Below are positions 1 through 9,244 of a stretch of 43,631 nt of DNA, in pieces; positions within the stretch are counted from its first letter, which is position 1, and every line of letters begins with the position of its first letter. This DNA comes from Desulfohalobiaceae bacterium (lineage in GTDB: Bacteria > Desulfobacterota > Desulfovibrionia > Desulfovibrionales > Desulfothermaceae), in the NCBI GenBank assembly GCA_021737615.1, contig JAIPDR010000006.1:1-43631 (forward strand), given 5' to 3'. The translations under genes were made by a program, and so were the position numbers. A model generated the notes under the pieces. That model did not search any database. It was not told the DNA's origin and was given only the letters and a program-made list of their open reading frames with translations.

Positions 1-2
1 CC

Positions 3-3000
3 CCGGCTCCTGCTGAGAAACTGCTGCTCACCGGCCGGGATATTATGGACCTGGGGGAGGAAGCCGAACTCCTGGTGGGGGGCAAGAATTACAACACCGC
101 CCGGATCAGCCAGATTGAAGGGATCAAGTCCCCGCAGTTCAGGGCCATCTCTTCGGCCGCCTTCCATTTCTTTCTGGATGAGGCCCGGGTGGACGGCGAC
201 CTGATCCAGAAGACGGTGGACAAGGAGTATGAAAAGACCAACTGGAGCGGAGCCGAGGCCAACGCCGACCCTGATTTTTTAAAGAACCTCGTCCGCAGAC
301 TCGGTCGCTTTCTCCAGGACAAACAACAGTCGGCTCATGCGGGCAGCCGGGTTTCCCTGAGAGAGTTCATCAAGCTGACTGTATCCGGGTTTGCCGACAC
401 CCGGGAAGGTATCGACCGGTTGCGCAAACGCTCGGTCCTGGTCCAGACGGCCATCATGTCCGTGCCCTTGCCGGACAAAGTCCGGGAGGTGGCGGCCGAG
501 GCCTACAGGTCAATCTGCCGTGAAGCCGGGATGGATCAGGTCCAGGTTGCTGTCCGCTCTTCCGCAGCCGGCGAAGACAGCCGGAAAAAAGCCTTTGCCG
601 GCCTGCAGGACACCTACCTGAACATCACCAGTGCAGAGGATTGCGTGCTGGCCTATCAGTGGGATTGCGCCTCTGCCTATAACCTGCGTTCCATGACCTA
701 CCGCAGGGAAGCGATCCGCGATGCTTCGGCCAAGGCAAAACAGACCGGGGATACAGACCCGGTTGAAGAAGCAAAAAGGGAGTGGGGGATAGAAAACACG
801 TCCCTTTCGGTCTGCATCATGCGCATGATTGATCCGGTGGTTTCCGGCACCGCCTTTAGCGCGGATACCGCCACCGGCTGCCGGGGCCGGGGGGACAACG
901 ACCTGGTCTCCATGGATTCGAGCTACGGGCTTGGAGAAGCAGTTGTTTCCGGCCTGGTGACCCCGGACAAATGCTATTGCTTTCAGCGGGATGACGGTCA
1001 GGAGGTGGTCATCCGCCAGATGGGGGTCAAGGACAAGGAAATCGTCTATGATCCGGACAAAGGCGGCACCCGGGTGGTCTCCGTGCCCGAGGAAAAACAG
1101 TACCGCTGGTCTTTGTCCATGGATCAGGCCGGGGAGGTGGCCCGGGGGGTCCGGGCCATCAGCCGGGCCTATTCCGGCATCATCATGGACACGGAATTCT
1201 GCATCGATCAGTGGGGCGACCTCTGGTTTGTCCAGGCCCGGCCCGAGACCAGGTGGAACGCGGATTTCGAACAGCATCCCCAGACCATCTTCATGCGCAG
1301 GCAGGAGCTCGATCCCGAATACATGGATCGGGCCGAGGTCATTTTAAAGGGCAACGGCGCCTCCAGAGGCGCCGGCAGCGGCAGGATCAAATTCCTGCGC
1401 TCCGCCCTGGAGCTGAACAAGATCGAAAAAGGGGATATCCTGGCCGCGGAACGGACTGATCCGGACATGGTCCCGGGGATGCGCATCGCATCGGCCATCC
1501 TGGCCAGCGCCGGCGGAGACACCAGCCACGCCGCGATCACTTCACGGGAGCTCGGCATCCCCTCGGTCATCGGGATCAACAAGACGGAAGTCTTACGGGC
1601 CTTGGACGGTCAGGAGGCCACGGTGGACGGCTCCAGCGGAATGGTCTACCGGGGCATACGCCCCTTGATCGATATCGGCGGCGAGATCGACGTGGGCCGG
1701 CTGCCCTTGACCAGGACCAAAGTGGGACTGATTCTGGCCGACGTGGGCCAGGCCATGTTTCTGTCCAGGCTCAGGCAGTCCCCTGACTTTGAAATCGGAC
1801 TGCTGCGGGCCGAATTCATGCTCGGAAACATAGGCGTCCACCCCCTGGCTCTGCATGCCTATGACCAGGGCACCCTTTCCCGGGCCATCAGGGAGAAGCT
1901 GATGGAACTGGAAAACGAACTGACCAAGAAAATCAGGGAGCAGCTTGCCTTCGGAATCCTGACCTTCGATCTGAACCTGCGCAAGTACGTCGGGATCATT
2001 TCCGGACTGGACAGCGAGATCGAACACCTCCAGGAAGAAGCCAGAGTCCGGGACAAAAAGGAAGCCCAGAGTCTGAAAAAGAGGATCCTGGAGCTGGAGC
2101 GCAGGCTGGACGGACTTCTGGAAAAAGCCACGCAGCGCCTGGACGTCTTGAAGACCTCCACTGATCTCGGCGAACACATCGCCCAGGTCATGGGCTTTAA
2201 GGACCTCCTGGTCCAGCTCAATGACCTGGACCCTGAAGAACGGCAGAAACGGCATGAAATCGAGGACCAGATCGCCATCCTGAAGGAACGCTCCATTGAG
2301 CATCCCGAAGTCCGCCAGGTCCTGGAACGAATCCACAAGCTTCGCCATGACGTGTCCCAGAAGATCGGCCTCAACCAGACCATGGACGAGGTCAGGCAGC
2401 TCCCGGAAAAGATTCGGCAGATCTTCCGGCAAAAAGGATACCGCAGCGGCCGGGAACTCTACATCCAGTCCCTGGCCCAGGGACTGGCCCTCTTTGCCAT
2501 GGCTTTCTCCGGACGGGAGGTCATTTACAGAACAACCGACTTCAAAAGCAATGAATACCGCAACCTCGTGGGCGGGATGCTCTTTGAAACCTTTGAGGAC
2601 AATCCCATGCTGGGATATCGAGGCGTATCCCGCAACCTGCACGACTGGGAAATAAGGGCCTTCAAGCTGGCCCGGAACAGCCTCGGGGGCAGGAACCTGC
2701 ACCTTATGCTTCCCTTTGTCCGCACCCTGGAGGAGGCCAGGAGCATGAAGCGCCACCTCTCTGAGGTCCACAACCTGCGCAGCCATGAAGACGGCCTGAA
2801 GATCATCCAGATGTCCGAAATCCCGAGCAATGGGATCCTGGCCAAGGAGTTCATCAGGGAATTCGACGGTTTTTCCATAGGATCCAACGACATGACCCAG
2901 CTGGTCCTGGGAACGGATCGGGACAATCCCAGATTGCAGAAGGTGTATGACGAAGAAGACCCGGCCGTGGTCTGGGCGATCCTGGTAACCATCTTCACCG

Positions 3001-3548
3001 GCCAGAAGCAGGGGAAAAAGGTGGGCTTTTGCGGCCAGGGCGTCTCCAACAGCAAAATCATCCGGGGGCTGGTCTGCATTGCCGGCATTGTTTCCGCTTC
3101 CGTTGTCCCGGACAGCTATGCCCAGACCAAACAGGACATCCATGAACTGGAGCAGGAAAAGATCCCGGTCTCCAAACTCGGTTCCTGGCTCAAGGAGCAG
3201 CATCTGCGGCGGCTGATTGACAACATGGAAAATAACCACTACGGACATATCCTGAAGCAGGGATCCTCCCCAAAAGCCCTGCATGAATGGTATACCGGAG
3301 AAATAAGCAGGCTGCACTCCCAGATCAAGGCCAGTGCCGGCACCCCCAGGGAGGACTTCTACCGGCAGGAACTGGAGATGTTCAGGACCGGTTTCCACAA
3401 GTCCGTGATTTATGCCAACTGGGACTGGGAGACAACCATCCGGGACGCCCTGCATCAGGCCGGATTTTCCGGCTTCGAAGAACAGGCCGGGGCCTTGAAG
3501 AGACAAAGGGAACATCTTGAAGCAGAAAACGTCCTCCCCGGCTCCTGA
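3..3548 (+). CDS. PEP synthase / pyruvate phosphate dikinase-like protein (5' end outside window)
   Basis: Member of the PEP-synthase/PPDK superfamily, whose enzymes interconvert pyruvate and phosphoenolpyruvate through a phosphohistidine. The frame is open to the left edge, so the true start is probably upstream; the first ATG inside is at 45 and residues are numbered from it. Order: ATP-grasp domain (about 1-400; [17 protein letters not shown] near 170, FVQARPE near 395); mobile phosphohistidine domain with [18 protein letters not shown] (His495); C-terminal TIM barrel with [26 protein letters not shown] and the catalytic-type CGQG (Cys996). Unusually, a charged, coiled-coil-rich segment (about 615-790) interrupts the barrel, and about 150 unassigned residues follow it, making at least 1167 residues against roughly 800-900 for ordinary PEP synthases. 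All key catalytic motifs survive, so it is probably active, but the substrate is not certain. It overlaps pcm by 32 nt. Confidence 0.85.
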   Translation, partial: PAPAEKLLLTGRDIMDLGEEAELLVGGKNYNTARISQIEGIKSPQFRAISSAAFHFFLDEARVDGDLIQKTVDKEYEKTNWSGAEANADPDFLKNLVRRLGRFLQDKQQSAHAGSRVSLREFIKLTVSGFADTREGIDRLRKRSVLVQTAIMSVPLPDKVREVAAEAYRSICREAGMDQVQVAVRSSAAGEDSRKKAFAGLQDTYLNITSAEDCVLAYQWDCASAYNLRSMTYRREAIRDASAKAKQTGDTDPVEEAKREWGIENTSLSVCIMRMIDPVVSGTAFSADTATGCRGRGDNDLVSMDSSYGLGEAVVSGLVTPDKCYCFQRDDGQEVVIRQMGVKDKEIVYDPDKGGTRVVSVPEEKQYRWSLSMDQAGEVARGVRAISRAYSGIIMDTEFCIDQWGDLWFVQARPETRWNADFEQHPQTIFMRRQELDPEYMDRAEVILKGNGASRGAGSGRIKFLRSALELNKIEKGDILAAERTDPDMVPGMRIASAILASAGGDTSHAAITSRELGIPSVIGINKTEVLRALDGQEATVDGSSGMVYRGIRPLIDIGGEIDVGRLPLTRTKVGLILADVGQAMFLSRLRQSPDFEIGLLRAEFMLGNIGVHPLALHAYDQGTLSRAIREKLMELENELTKKIREQLAFGILTFDLNLRKYVGIISGLDSEIEHLQEEARVRDKKEAQSLKKRILELERRLDGLLEKATQRLDVLKTSTDLGEHIAQVMGFKDLLVQLNDLDPEERQKRHEIEDQIAILKERSIEHPEVRQVLERIHKLRHDVSQKIGLNQTMDEVRQLPEKIRQIFRQKGYRSGRELYIQSLAQGLALFAMAFSGREVIYRTTDFKSNEYRNLVGGMLFETFEDNPMLGYRGVSRNLHDWEIRAFKLARNSLGGRNLHLMLPFVRTLEEARSMKRHLSEVHNLRSHEDGLKIIQMSEIPSNGILAKEFIREFDGFSIGSNDMTQLVLGTDRDNPRLQKVYDEEDPAVVWAILVTIFTGQKQGKKVGFCGQGVSNSKIIRGLVCIAGIVSASVVPDSYAQTKQDIHELEQEKIPVSKLGSWLKEQHLRRLIDNMENNHYGHILKQGSSPKALHEWYTGEISRLHSQIKASAGTPREDFYRQELEMFRTGFHKSVIYANWDWETTIRDALHQAGFSGFEEQAGALKRQREHLEAENVLPGS

Positions 3549-4203
3549 CCTGAAAGTGCTGCGCAGGCTCATGGTGGAAAGCCTGCGGCCCAAAGGGATC
3601 GAGGATCGGGCCGTTCTGCAGGCCATGGGCAAGGTCAAGAGGCATCTTTTTGTGGATGAAGCCCTGCAACCCCAGGCTTACTCCGACAACGCCCTGCCCA
3701 TCGGCTATGGCCAGACCATTTCCAAGCCCTCCAGAGTGGCCGGGATGACGGTAGCCCTGCAGGTCGGGCCGGGTATGCGCGTCCTGGAGATCGGCACCGG
3801 TTCCGGATACCAGGCCGCGGTTCTGGCGGAAATGGGCGCCCGGGTCTTCACGGTAGAACGGATCAAGCCCCTGTACTTAAGCGCCCTTGAGCGGATGGTC
3901 CGCCTCAGGTATTTCCAGGTCAAGGTCAAGTTGAGCGACGGCACCATGGGCTGGCCGGAAAAAGGGCCTTTCGATCGGATCCTGGTCACCGCAGGTGGAC
4001 CGGATATCCCTGCCCCTCTCCTTAATCAGCTTGATGAGTCAGGGATCATGATCATCCCGGTGGGCCGAAAAAAAAGGGAGCAGGGTCTGACCAGAATCCG
4101 CAAACAGGAGGGCAAATGGTACAGACAGAACCTGGGCCGGGCCAGCTTCGTCGATCTAGTGGGCAGCCACGGCTGGAAAACTGAACAGCCCAAGACCGGT
4201 TAA
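3517..4203 (+). CDS. pcm: Protein-L-isoaspartate O-methyltransferase
   Basis: SAM-dependent methyltransferase that methylates isoaspartyl residues in aged proteins and starts their repair in the cytoplasm. The 228-residue product has the usual family length. It carries the SAM-binding motif [13 protein letters not shown] (about 89-101), the family signature [10 protein letters not shown] before it, and FDRILVTAG after it. The chosen start is TTG at 3517, preceded by AAAGGGAA at suitable spacing; it lies inside the end of the upstream PEP-synthase-like gene, implying translational coupling. An ATG at 3571 would also fit but has no convincing ribosome-binding site and would remove part of the N-terminal helix. 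Function is secure from motifs; the start is less so. Confidence 0.9.
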   Translation: MKQKTSSPAPDLKVLRRLMVESLRPKGIEDRAVLQAMGKVKRHLFVDEALQPQAYSDNALPIGYGQTISKPSRVAGMTVALQVGPGMRVLEIGTGSGYQAAVLAEMGARVFTVERIKPLYLSALERMVRLRYFQVKVKLSDGTMGWPEKGPFDRILVTAGGPDIPAPLLNQLDESGIMIIPVGRKKREQGLTRIRKQEGKWYRQNLGRASFVDLVGSHGWKTEQPKTG

Positions 4204-4232
4204 GCCGCCAATTTCAAAGAAACAAGCGATCC

Positions 4233-4802
4233 ATGCCCCAAACGCCTGCATATCTATTTGAAATTTTATTGTTTGTTTTTCTGTTCTTGCCCCCGTCCGC
4301 GATCCCGGCAGAAACAATTTACTACTTTGAAGACGAAAACGGCGTCCTCCATTTCACCGACATGCCAGATGCCGACCACTATCGGCCGTTCTTGACTTTT
4401 GATCCGGATCACAATACAGACCGGGAACAGATCCTGAGGCTGATCCGCAAGTACAGTCGCCAGCACGGTCTGGACCCGAAACTGGTCCAGGCCGTGCTGG
4501 CGGTGGAATCGAACTACGATCCGCAGGCCAGGTCGGCAAAAGGCGCCGAGGGCCTCATGCAGATCATGCCCGCCACTCAGGATGAACTAGGACTTTTGGA
4601 CCCCTATGATTCAGCCCAGAATATCGAGGCCGGGGTCCGCTACTTGAAACAGATGCTCGACAGCCACCAGAGCCTTGAACTGGCCCTGGCCGCGTACAAT
4701 GCCGGCCCCGGAAAAGTTGAACAATACCAGGGGGTCCCCCCCTTTCCTGAAACCAGGCGATATATCGAAAAAGTGCTCCGCCTCTACAACCGCAGTCAAT
4801 AA
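4233..4802 (+). CDS. Secreted lytic transglycosylase (SLT family) with DUF4124-like N-terminus
   Basis: Periplasmic murein lytic transglycosylase of the Slt70/MltC-like fold, which cleaves the glycan strands of peptidoglycan. The N-terminus is a signal peptide (hydrophobic core LLFVFLFLPP, likely cleavage after IPA). A short segment with YYFEDENGVLHFTDMPD follows, the DUF4124 pattern often fused to these enzymes. The catalytic domain spans about 75-185, with AVESNYDP (Glu92 is the presumed acid/base), GLMQIMPAT and ALAAYNAGPGKV. The protein is 189 residues, a compact single-domain member. It starts 29 nt after pcm and ends 14 nt before pgsA, so it probably belongs to the same transcript. The exact substrate class cannot be assigned. 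Confidence 0.9.
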   Translation: MPQTPAYLFEILLFVFLFLPPSAIPAETIYYFEDENGVLHFTDMPDADHYRPFLTFDPDHNTDREQILRLIRKYSRQHGLDPKLVQAVLAVESNYDPQARSAKGAEGLMQIMPATQDELGLLDPYDSAQNIEAGVRYLKQMLDSHQSLELALAAYNAGPGKVEQYQGVPPFPETRRYIEKVLRLYNRSQ

Positions 4803-4816
4803 GGTTTGGAAGCTCC

Positions 4817-5377
4817 ATGTTCAACATTGCCAACAATCTGACTCTGGCCCGTATTCTGGCAATCCCGGTTCTGGTCCTGCTCATGTATTACCCAACCAAG
4901 CTGACTTCTCTTTTGGCCATGCTCTTTTTCATACTGGCCTCGTTGACCGATCTCTTTGACGGCTTTCTGGCCAGGAAGTACAACATCGTCACCAGTCTCG
5001 GAAAATTCCTGGATCCCCTGGCCGACAAGCTCCTGGTCATATCCGCCTTGATCATGCTGGTTCACTCCGGTTGGCTCCAGGCCTGGATCGTGATCATCAT
5101 CGTCGGCCGGGAGACGATGGTCACCGGTTTACGGGCCATAGCCGCGGAAAGGGGCCAGGTCATATCCGCGGACAAGTATGGAAAATTGAAAACCATCCTT
5201 CAGGTAGTGGCCATTTGTCCGTTGATCCTGCACTACACATGGTGGGGCTTTGACCCCAACCCCATCGGCAACTTCCTGATACTGATCGCCCTGATCCTGA
5301 CCGTCTTTTCCGGCGGAAACTATATGTACAGATTTTTTTCCCAGGTCAGCCCTGCCTCGGGCAGTGCTGACAAGTAA
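4817..5377 (+). CDS. pgsA: CDP-diacylglycerol--glycerol-3-phosphate 3-phosphatidyltransferase
   Basis: Inner-membrane enzyme of phosphatidylglycerol synthesis, transferring the phosphatidyl group of CDP-diacylglycerol to glycerol 3-phosphate. The 186-residue protein has several hydrophobic segments and the complete CDP-alcohol phosphotransferase signature (DG, AR, G, D, D at about 53-78, read as DGFLAR, then GKFLDPLADK), which binds the metal and CDP. The conserved NNLTLARI of the PgsA subgroup is at the N-terminus. The last ten residues (VSPASGSADK) are encoded by a GC-rich palindrome at 5345-5371 that also occurs at 28532-28558 in non-coding DNA, so the C-terminus may have been reshaped by a repeat insertion. 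No gene follows for about 330 bp. Confidence 0.93.
   Translation: MFNIANNLTLARILAIPVLVLLMYYPTKLTSLLAMLFFILASLTDLFDGFLARKYNIVTSLGKFLDPLADKLLVISALIMLVHSGWLQAWIVIIIVGRETMVTGLRAIAAERGQVISADKYGKLKTILQVVAICPLILHYTWWGFDPNPIGNFLILIALILTVFSGGNYMYRFFSQVSPASGSADK
5345..5371. repeat. 27-bp palindromic repeat overlapping the end of pgsA (copy 1)
   Basis: Two nested stems: GTCAGC (5345-5350) with GCTGAC (5366-5371), and CTGCC with GGCAG around a TCG loop. 24 of 27 bases match the segment at 28532-28558. The copy reads through the final codons of pgsA and stops just before its TAA. It looks like a short dispersed REP-type palindrome; it could also act as a weak transcription terminator, although no U-run follows. 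Confidence 0.6.
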
Positions 5378-5526
5378 CGTTATTTCAGAGTCCTTTCCAA
5401 ATGGGCAGTCAAGCCCATATTTGAAAAGACGGTACGAGGTCTGTATTAGTGACTTATTCTTGAATCGCTGTCATAAAAAACAAGAAAATGTTTTGCTCCA
5501 AAGTATTTACAGTCCTTGTCGTATAA
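5378..5526. other. Non-coding gap after pgsA (left part)
   Basis: AT-richer than its flanks, with no supported gene. A small bulged hairpin is visible (CAAATGGGC with GCCCATATTTG at about 5399-5424). The rest of the 330-bp gap up to pilT is occupied by the heptamer element at 5527-5648 and a short pilT leader. Confidence 0.5.
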
Positions 5527-5648
5527 GGTTCACGGTTCCAGGTTCACGGTTCACGGTTTGAAGAGGAAGAAGTTAAGAAAAAAACTGGATAGGGCAGAGG
5601 GCTTTTTCTTTTTCTTAACCGTGAACGGTGAACCGTGAACCTGGAACC
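5527..5648. repeat. Inverted element with arms of 7-bp iterated units (GGTTCAC type)
   Basis: The left arm is five head-to-tail heptamers from 5527: GGTTCAC, GGTTCCA, GGTTCAC, GGTTCAC, GGTTTGA. The right arm (5614-5648) is the same array inverted: CTTAACC, GTGAACG, GTGAACC, GTGAACC, TGGAACC. Inside the arms a second perfect inverted repeat is present, GTTAAGAAAAA at 5572 with TTTTTCTTAAC ending at 5619, around a short centre. The whole can fold as one long hairpin. No ORF or transposase is present. Architecturally it is the twin of the element at 28378-28845, built from a different heptamer. Confidence 0.8.
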
Positions 5649-5707
5649 TTTCGGGAAGATCCTTGTGGGACAAACTGAAGATTTACGGCTAAACCAATGG
5701 AGTGGGC

Positions 5708-6790
5708 ATGGCCCAGATTGACGCTTTTTTTAAGATGATGCATGACTTAGGTGCTTCCGATCTTCACCTGAGCTCCGGTTCCCAGCCCGTAATCCGTCTG
5801 CACGGCGATATGCAGCGGGTCAAATACAAGAGCCTGGATAGCGACGACCTGAAGAAACTGCTCTTCGAAATCACTCCGGCCATGAAGGCCAAGGAGTTCG
5901 AGGAAACCGGGGATGTCGACTTCTCCTATGAAGTCCCCGGCCTGGCCAGGTACAGGGTCAACTTCTTTCAGCAACGCCGGGGCGTGGGCGCGGTCTTTCG
6001 CGAGATTCCCCAAAAGATCCTGACCATCGATGACCTTGGCCTGCCCCCGATTTTAAAGAACCTGGCCGCCCTGCCCAAGGGGCTCGTGCTGGTCACCGGG
6101 CCGACCGGCAGCGGGAAATCAACGACCCTGGCCGCGATGATCGATTTTGCCAACAAAAACCGCAAGGATCACATCCTGACCATAGAAGATCCCATCGAAT
6201 TCGTGCATGAACCGTCCAGCTGTCTGATCAATCAAAGGGAAGTCGGGCGGGACACCAAGAGCTTCAAGGCCGCCCTGCGGGGGGCCCTGCGCGAAGATCC
6301 GGATATCATCCTGGTGGGCGAGATGAGGGACCTGGAAACCATAGAGCTTGCTTTGGAGGCAGCAGAGACCGGACACCTGGTCTTTGGCACCCTGCACACT
6401 ATTTCCGCTTCCAAGACCATCGACCGGATCATAGAGGTCTTTCCGGGACAGCTGCAGGGCCAGATCCGCTCCGGGCTGGCCGATTCCCTGCGGGGGATAG
6501 TGGCCCAGAACCTCTTCAAAAGGATCGACAAGGCCGGGAGGATAGCTGCCCTGGAGATTTTGATCGCCACTCCGGCGGTTCGCAACCTGATCCGGGAAAA
6601 CAAGGTCTTTCAAATCAATTCGGTCATTGAAACAGGCCGCAAATACGGGATGCAGTCCGTGGACGACGCCATCATGAAACTACTGACCGCGGACATCATC
6701 GATTCTGAAGAGGCCTACAACAAAGCCGTCAACAAATCAAAATTCAGAGAATTCCTGGCAGAACCGCCTCAGGATTTCACAGAGGTCTAA
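5708..6790 (+). CDS. pilT: Type IV pilus retraction ATPase PilT
   Basis: Hexameric ATPase that powers pilus retraction and twitching motility at the inner membrane. 360 residues. It shows an N-terminal PAS-like region with GASDLHLSSGSQPVIR, Walker A GPTGSGKST (131-139), the Asp box TIEDPIEFVH, Walker B ILVGEMRDLETI and the His box GHLVFGTLHT. The C-terminal AIRNLIREGK-type helix of PilT is seen as PAVRNLIRENK. ATG 5708 is preferred over a GTG two codons upstream because GGAG (5699-5702) sits 5 nt before it and overlaps the GTG. It is followed 72 nt later by a paralogue, as in pilT-pilU pairs. No pilin or assembly genes are in the window. Confidence 0.92.
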   Translation: MAQIDAFFKMMHDLGASDLHLSSGSQPVIRLHGDMQRVKYKSLDSDDLKKLLFEITPAMKAKEFEETGDVDFSYEVPGLARYRVNFFQQRRGVGAVFREIPQKILTIDDLGLPPILKNLAALPKGLVLVTGPTGSGKSTTLAAMIDFANKNRKDHILTIEDPIEFVHEPSSCLINQREVGRDTKSFKAALRGALREDPDIILVGEMRDLETIELALEAAETGHLVFGTLHTISASKTIDRIIEVFPGQLQGQIRSGLADSLRGIVAQNLFKRIDKAGRIAALEILIATPAVRNLIRENKVFQINSVIETGRKYGMQSVDDAIMKLLTADIIDSEEAYNKAVNKSKFREFLAEPPQDFTEV

Positions 6791-6862
6791 AAACGGACAG
6801 GGTTACTGCATTGACCGCTTTCGAAAGAATAAAACCTCAATTTCCAACTTCGTAACTAGATT

Positions 6863-8032
6863 ATGCTCCTGCGTTCTCAACTCGACCATCTGATCGGACA
6901 GATACTCCAGCAGCTCCCCGACCTCTCGGACATCATCCTGACCGTGGGCAAACCGGTCCAGGCAGAGGTACACGGAGTGCTGCAGGATGTCGTCCCCGAC
7001 CCCGACCCCGGACCCCTGGTTCCCTGGCACTTGGAATCCATGGCCGTCTGCATGCTCGCGGGGAATATGCGGCTTTACCTGGACCTGGTCCAAAGCGGAT
7101 CCTGCGACCTCTCCTATGAAGTCAGGGGACAGGGCCGCTTCCGGGTCAATATCTTTCAGCAGGGGGGCTCCCTGGCCATGGTCCTGCGCAAGCTGTCCAT
7201 GCAGGTCCCCACCCTGGAAGGCCTCGGGATGCCGGGAGTATTTTGGAACATGTCCCGGGAAAAATTCGGGCTGATCCTGGTCACCGGAGCCACCGGCAGC
7301 GGCAAGTCCACCTCTCTGGCCGCCCTGGTGGACCAGATCAATGCCGGCAGCAGCAAGCACATCCTGACCTTGGAAGACCCGGTCGAGTTCGTGCATGCCC
7401 ACAAGAAAGGAACCGTCAACCAACGCGAATTCGGGGTGGATTTCGACAGCTTCGCATCAGGCTTGCGGGCTGCCCTGCGGCAGGCCCCGAAGGTCATCCT
7501 GGTTGGGGAGATACGGGACAAGGAGACCATCAGCACCGCCCTCGAGGCTGCCGAGACCGGGCACCTGGTCCTGGGCACGCTGCACACGGGCGATACGGCT
7601 CAAACCATCAACCGGATCATCGGCATGTTTGAACTCGGCGAGGAGCGTCTCGTTCGGGGCCGGCTGGCGGAAAGCCTGAAATATATCGTTTCCCAGAGAC
7701 TCATGCCAAGCTTGAAAGGCGGCAGAGTGGCAGCCTTCGAAGTCCTGGTCAACAATATCCGCATCCGGGAGCTGATTCAAAACGGAGAGGATGAGGAAAA
7801 AACCTTTGCCGGAATCCTTGAGTCCGGAGCCAATGCCGGGATGATCCATTTCGACCAATATCTGGCCGATCTCTTCGAAAAGGGGATTGTTTCCGAAGAA
7901 ATCGCCATGCTCAACGGATCGGACAAATCGAATCTAGGGCAGATGATCGACAGGATCAAGTCCAAACGGGGGGAAAAGGTCACGGACATCGAAGGGCTGG
8001 AGCTTGATACGGAGTACGATCAGGCCAGGTAA
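6863..8032 (+). CDS. PilT/PilU-family ATPase (second retraction motor)
   Basis: Second GspE/PilT-superfamily ATPase, 389 residues. It carries Walker A GATGSGKST (142-150), Asp box TLEDPVEFVH, Walker B VILVGEIRDKETI and His box GHLVLGTLHT, with an N-terminal domain that is clearly diverged from PilT (LSDIILTVGKPVQAEVHG). It is more divergent than its neighbour and has a longer charged C-terminal tail, as PilU proteins do, so a PilU-like accessory role in high-force retraction is likely. The name is left open because other PilT paralogues exist in delta-type bacteria. It starts with ATG 6863, with no strong ribosome-binding site in front. Confidence 0.85.
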   Translation: MLLRSQLDHLIGQILQQLPDLSDIILTVGKPVQAEVHGVLQDVVPDPDPGPLVPWHLESMAVCMLAGNMRLYLDLVQSGSCDLSYEVRGQGRFRVNIFQQGGSLAMVLRKLSMQVPTLEGLGMPGVFWNMSREKFGLILVTGATGSGKSTSLAALVDQINAGSSKHILTLEDPVEFVHAHKKGTVNQREFGVDFDSFASGLRAALRQAPKVILVGEIRDKETISTALEAAETGHLVLGTLHTGDTAQTINRIIGMFELGEERLVRGRLAESLKYIVSQRLMPSLKGGRVAAFEVLVNNIRIRELIQNGEDEEKTFAGILESGANAGMIHFDQYLADLFEKGIVSEEIAMLNGSDKSNLGQMIDRIKSKRGEKVTDIEGLELDTEYDQAR

Positions 8033-8099
8033 TGCCTGGATTTGATTTTTAACTTTTTCTACAATCCGAAACGGATCGGTATACCTGCCTGGAGTCTTT

Positions 8100-8729
8100 A
8101 TGATGCAAATATCATGTCAAGAATGCAGCAAGAGCTTCAACCTGCCCCGGCACAAGATTCCGGATACAGGGATTTTCCGTTTCAGCTGTCCGGCCTGCGG
8201 GGCCAAAAACAGGATCGATGCGAACAAAGAACCCGATGGCCGGACCGCGGCCCCTGAGCAGACTGCAGCCCAGACTCCGGAAAAAAATATCGAACCTGAA
8301 CAGTTTCCACCCGGTTCCAAGGTGGCCTTACTCTATGTCCTGGATCCCGGCTGGTTCGAAGAGGCCAAAGGCTACCTGACGGCACAGGGCTTTCATCTCA
8401 GCCTTGCCCAGTCCCCTGAGGAAGGGGCCCAAAAACTGAGGCTGAACCGGTATCAACTGGTGTTGCTTGAAGAGGGTTACCAAACCGAGGTTCTTCTCCG
8501 GGAAATTTCCCTGTGGCCGGGGCGATACCGGCGAGAAGTCAACTGCCTCCTTCTCGGTGACAGCAGGGAATCATTCGATGCCTATACCGGTTTTCTGCAG
8601 GGGGTCAACACCTATCTGTCCAAGAAGGACAAAGACCGGGCCGAACAGATCCTTGATCAGGCCCGGGACGATTTCGCCAGGTACCTTAAACCCTGGCATG
8701 CAGCCGCAGATCATGAAACCGGAGCCTGA
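8100..8729 (+). CDS. Zinc-ribbon protein with degenerate receiver-like domain
   Basis: 209-residue protein of unassigned function. Residues 1-40 form a zinc ribbon of the type found at the start of many delta-proteobacterial regulators (CQEC at 6-9, then FNLPRHKIPDTG and CPAC). After a Gln/Pro/Ala-rich linker, residues about 75-195 read like a CheY-type receiver (KVALLYVLDPGWFEEAKGYL, then YQLVLLEEGY), but the phosphoacceptor Asp position carries Glu, so it is probably not phosphorylated. The position directly after two pilus motor ATPases suggests a role in regulating motility, by context only. Two ATGs stand in tandem at 8100 and 8103. It could equally be an adaptor unrelated to pili. Confidence 0.75.
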   Translation: MMQISCQECSKSFNLPRHKIPDTGIFRFSCPACGAKNRIDANKEPDGRTAAPEQTAAQTPEKNIEPEQFPPGSKVALLYVLDPGWFEEAKGYLTAQGFHLSLAQSPEEGAQKLRLNRYQLVLLEEGYQTEVLLREISLWPGRYRREVNCLLLGDSRESFDAYTGFLQGVNTYLSKKDKDRAEQILDQARDDFARYLKPWHAAADHETGA

Positions 8730-8885
8730 ATATGATCCTTTGACCTTATCGCATTTCAGGCTGTTCGTCTAAAAAAACCGCTGGAGGCTGAACCGTATGC
8801 TCCCGGGAAGACGAAATCGCGACCACAATACTACTTGGAAGCAGCCGGCAGCAAGGGATGGACCAGCTAGCTTAAAGCTCATCTT

Positions 8886-9200
8886 ATGACGCACGAGCGT
8901 ATAAAAAAAGTGTTTCTTACCGCCCTCCTGGTTCTGAACCTTGGTCTGGCCCTGCATCTGATCTGGGGAGAGAACGGGGTGCTGGACTACCGGGAGCACA
9001 AGGCCATCAGGAACCAGCTGCTGCAACGTTTGCAGCGACTCAGAGAAGAGAATCTCGATCTGAGCCACCGGATCCGACTCCTGAAAACGAACAAGGATTA
9101 CCAGGAGCTCATTGTGAGACAGGAACTTCACTACCTTGGCCAGGACGAAATCCTCTATATCCTCAATCCAAGGATGAGCCCCGGGGGAAAGGCTAAGTGA
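8886..9200 (+). CDS. FtsB/DivIC-family septum formation initiator
   Basis: Small bitopic membrane protein of 104 residues. A short cytoplasmic N-terminus is followed by one transmembrane helix (FLTALLVLNLGLALHLIW, about 10-27) and a periplasmic coiled coil (LLQRLQRLREENLDLSHRIRL, about 50-70). It then has the conserved globular tail DYQELIVRQELHYLGQDEILYIL, which matches FtsB/DivIC (family pattern: an ExxAR or ExxxR helix followed by a G-x-x-E-x-x-Y/F segment). FtsB acts in the FtsQLB divisome complex. It overlaps or abuts the next gene. The start is ATG 8886; an in-frame upstream start was not convincing. The symbol is left blank because FtsB and FtsL-like proteins are hard to separate by eye. 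Confidence 0.8.
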   Translation: MTHERIKKVFLTALLVLNLGLALHLIWGENGVLDYREHKAIRNQLLQRLQRLREENLDLSHRIRLLKTNKDYQELIVRQELHYLGQDEILYILNPRMSPGGKAK

Positions 9201-9244
9201 TAAAGCCGAGCGGAAAACAGGACGGCACGGCCGCAGGAGAACCT

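Noticed and set aside
1593-3638. Long open frame on the minus strand (about 680 codons) opposite the PEP-synthase-like gene
   Set aside because: It mirrors the codon pattern of the plus-strand gene in GC-rich DNA and has no recognisable domain; the plus strand carries clear catalytic motifs.
5364-5561. Short plus-strand frame overlapping the end of pgsA and the heptamer element
   Set aside because: No ribosome-binding site, repeat-derived composition and no family features.
5527-5648. Possible CRISPR or iteron origin because of the repeated units
   Set aside because: Units are 7 bp, directly adjacent without spacers, and inverted between arms; there are no cas or replication-initiator genes nearby.
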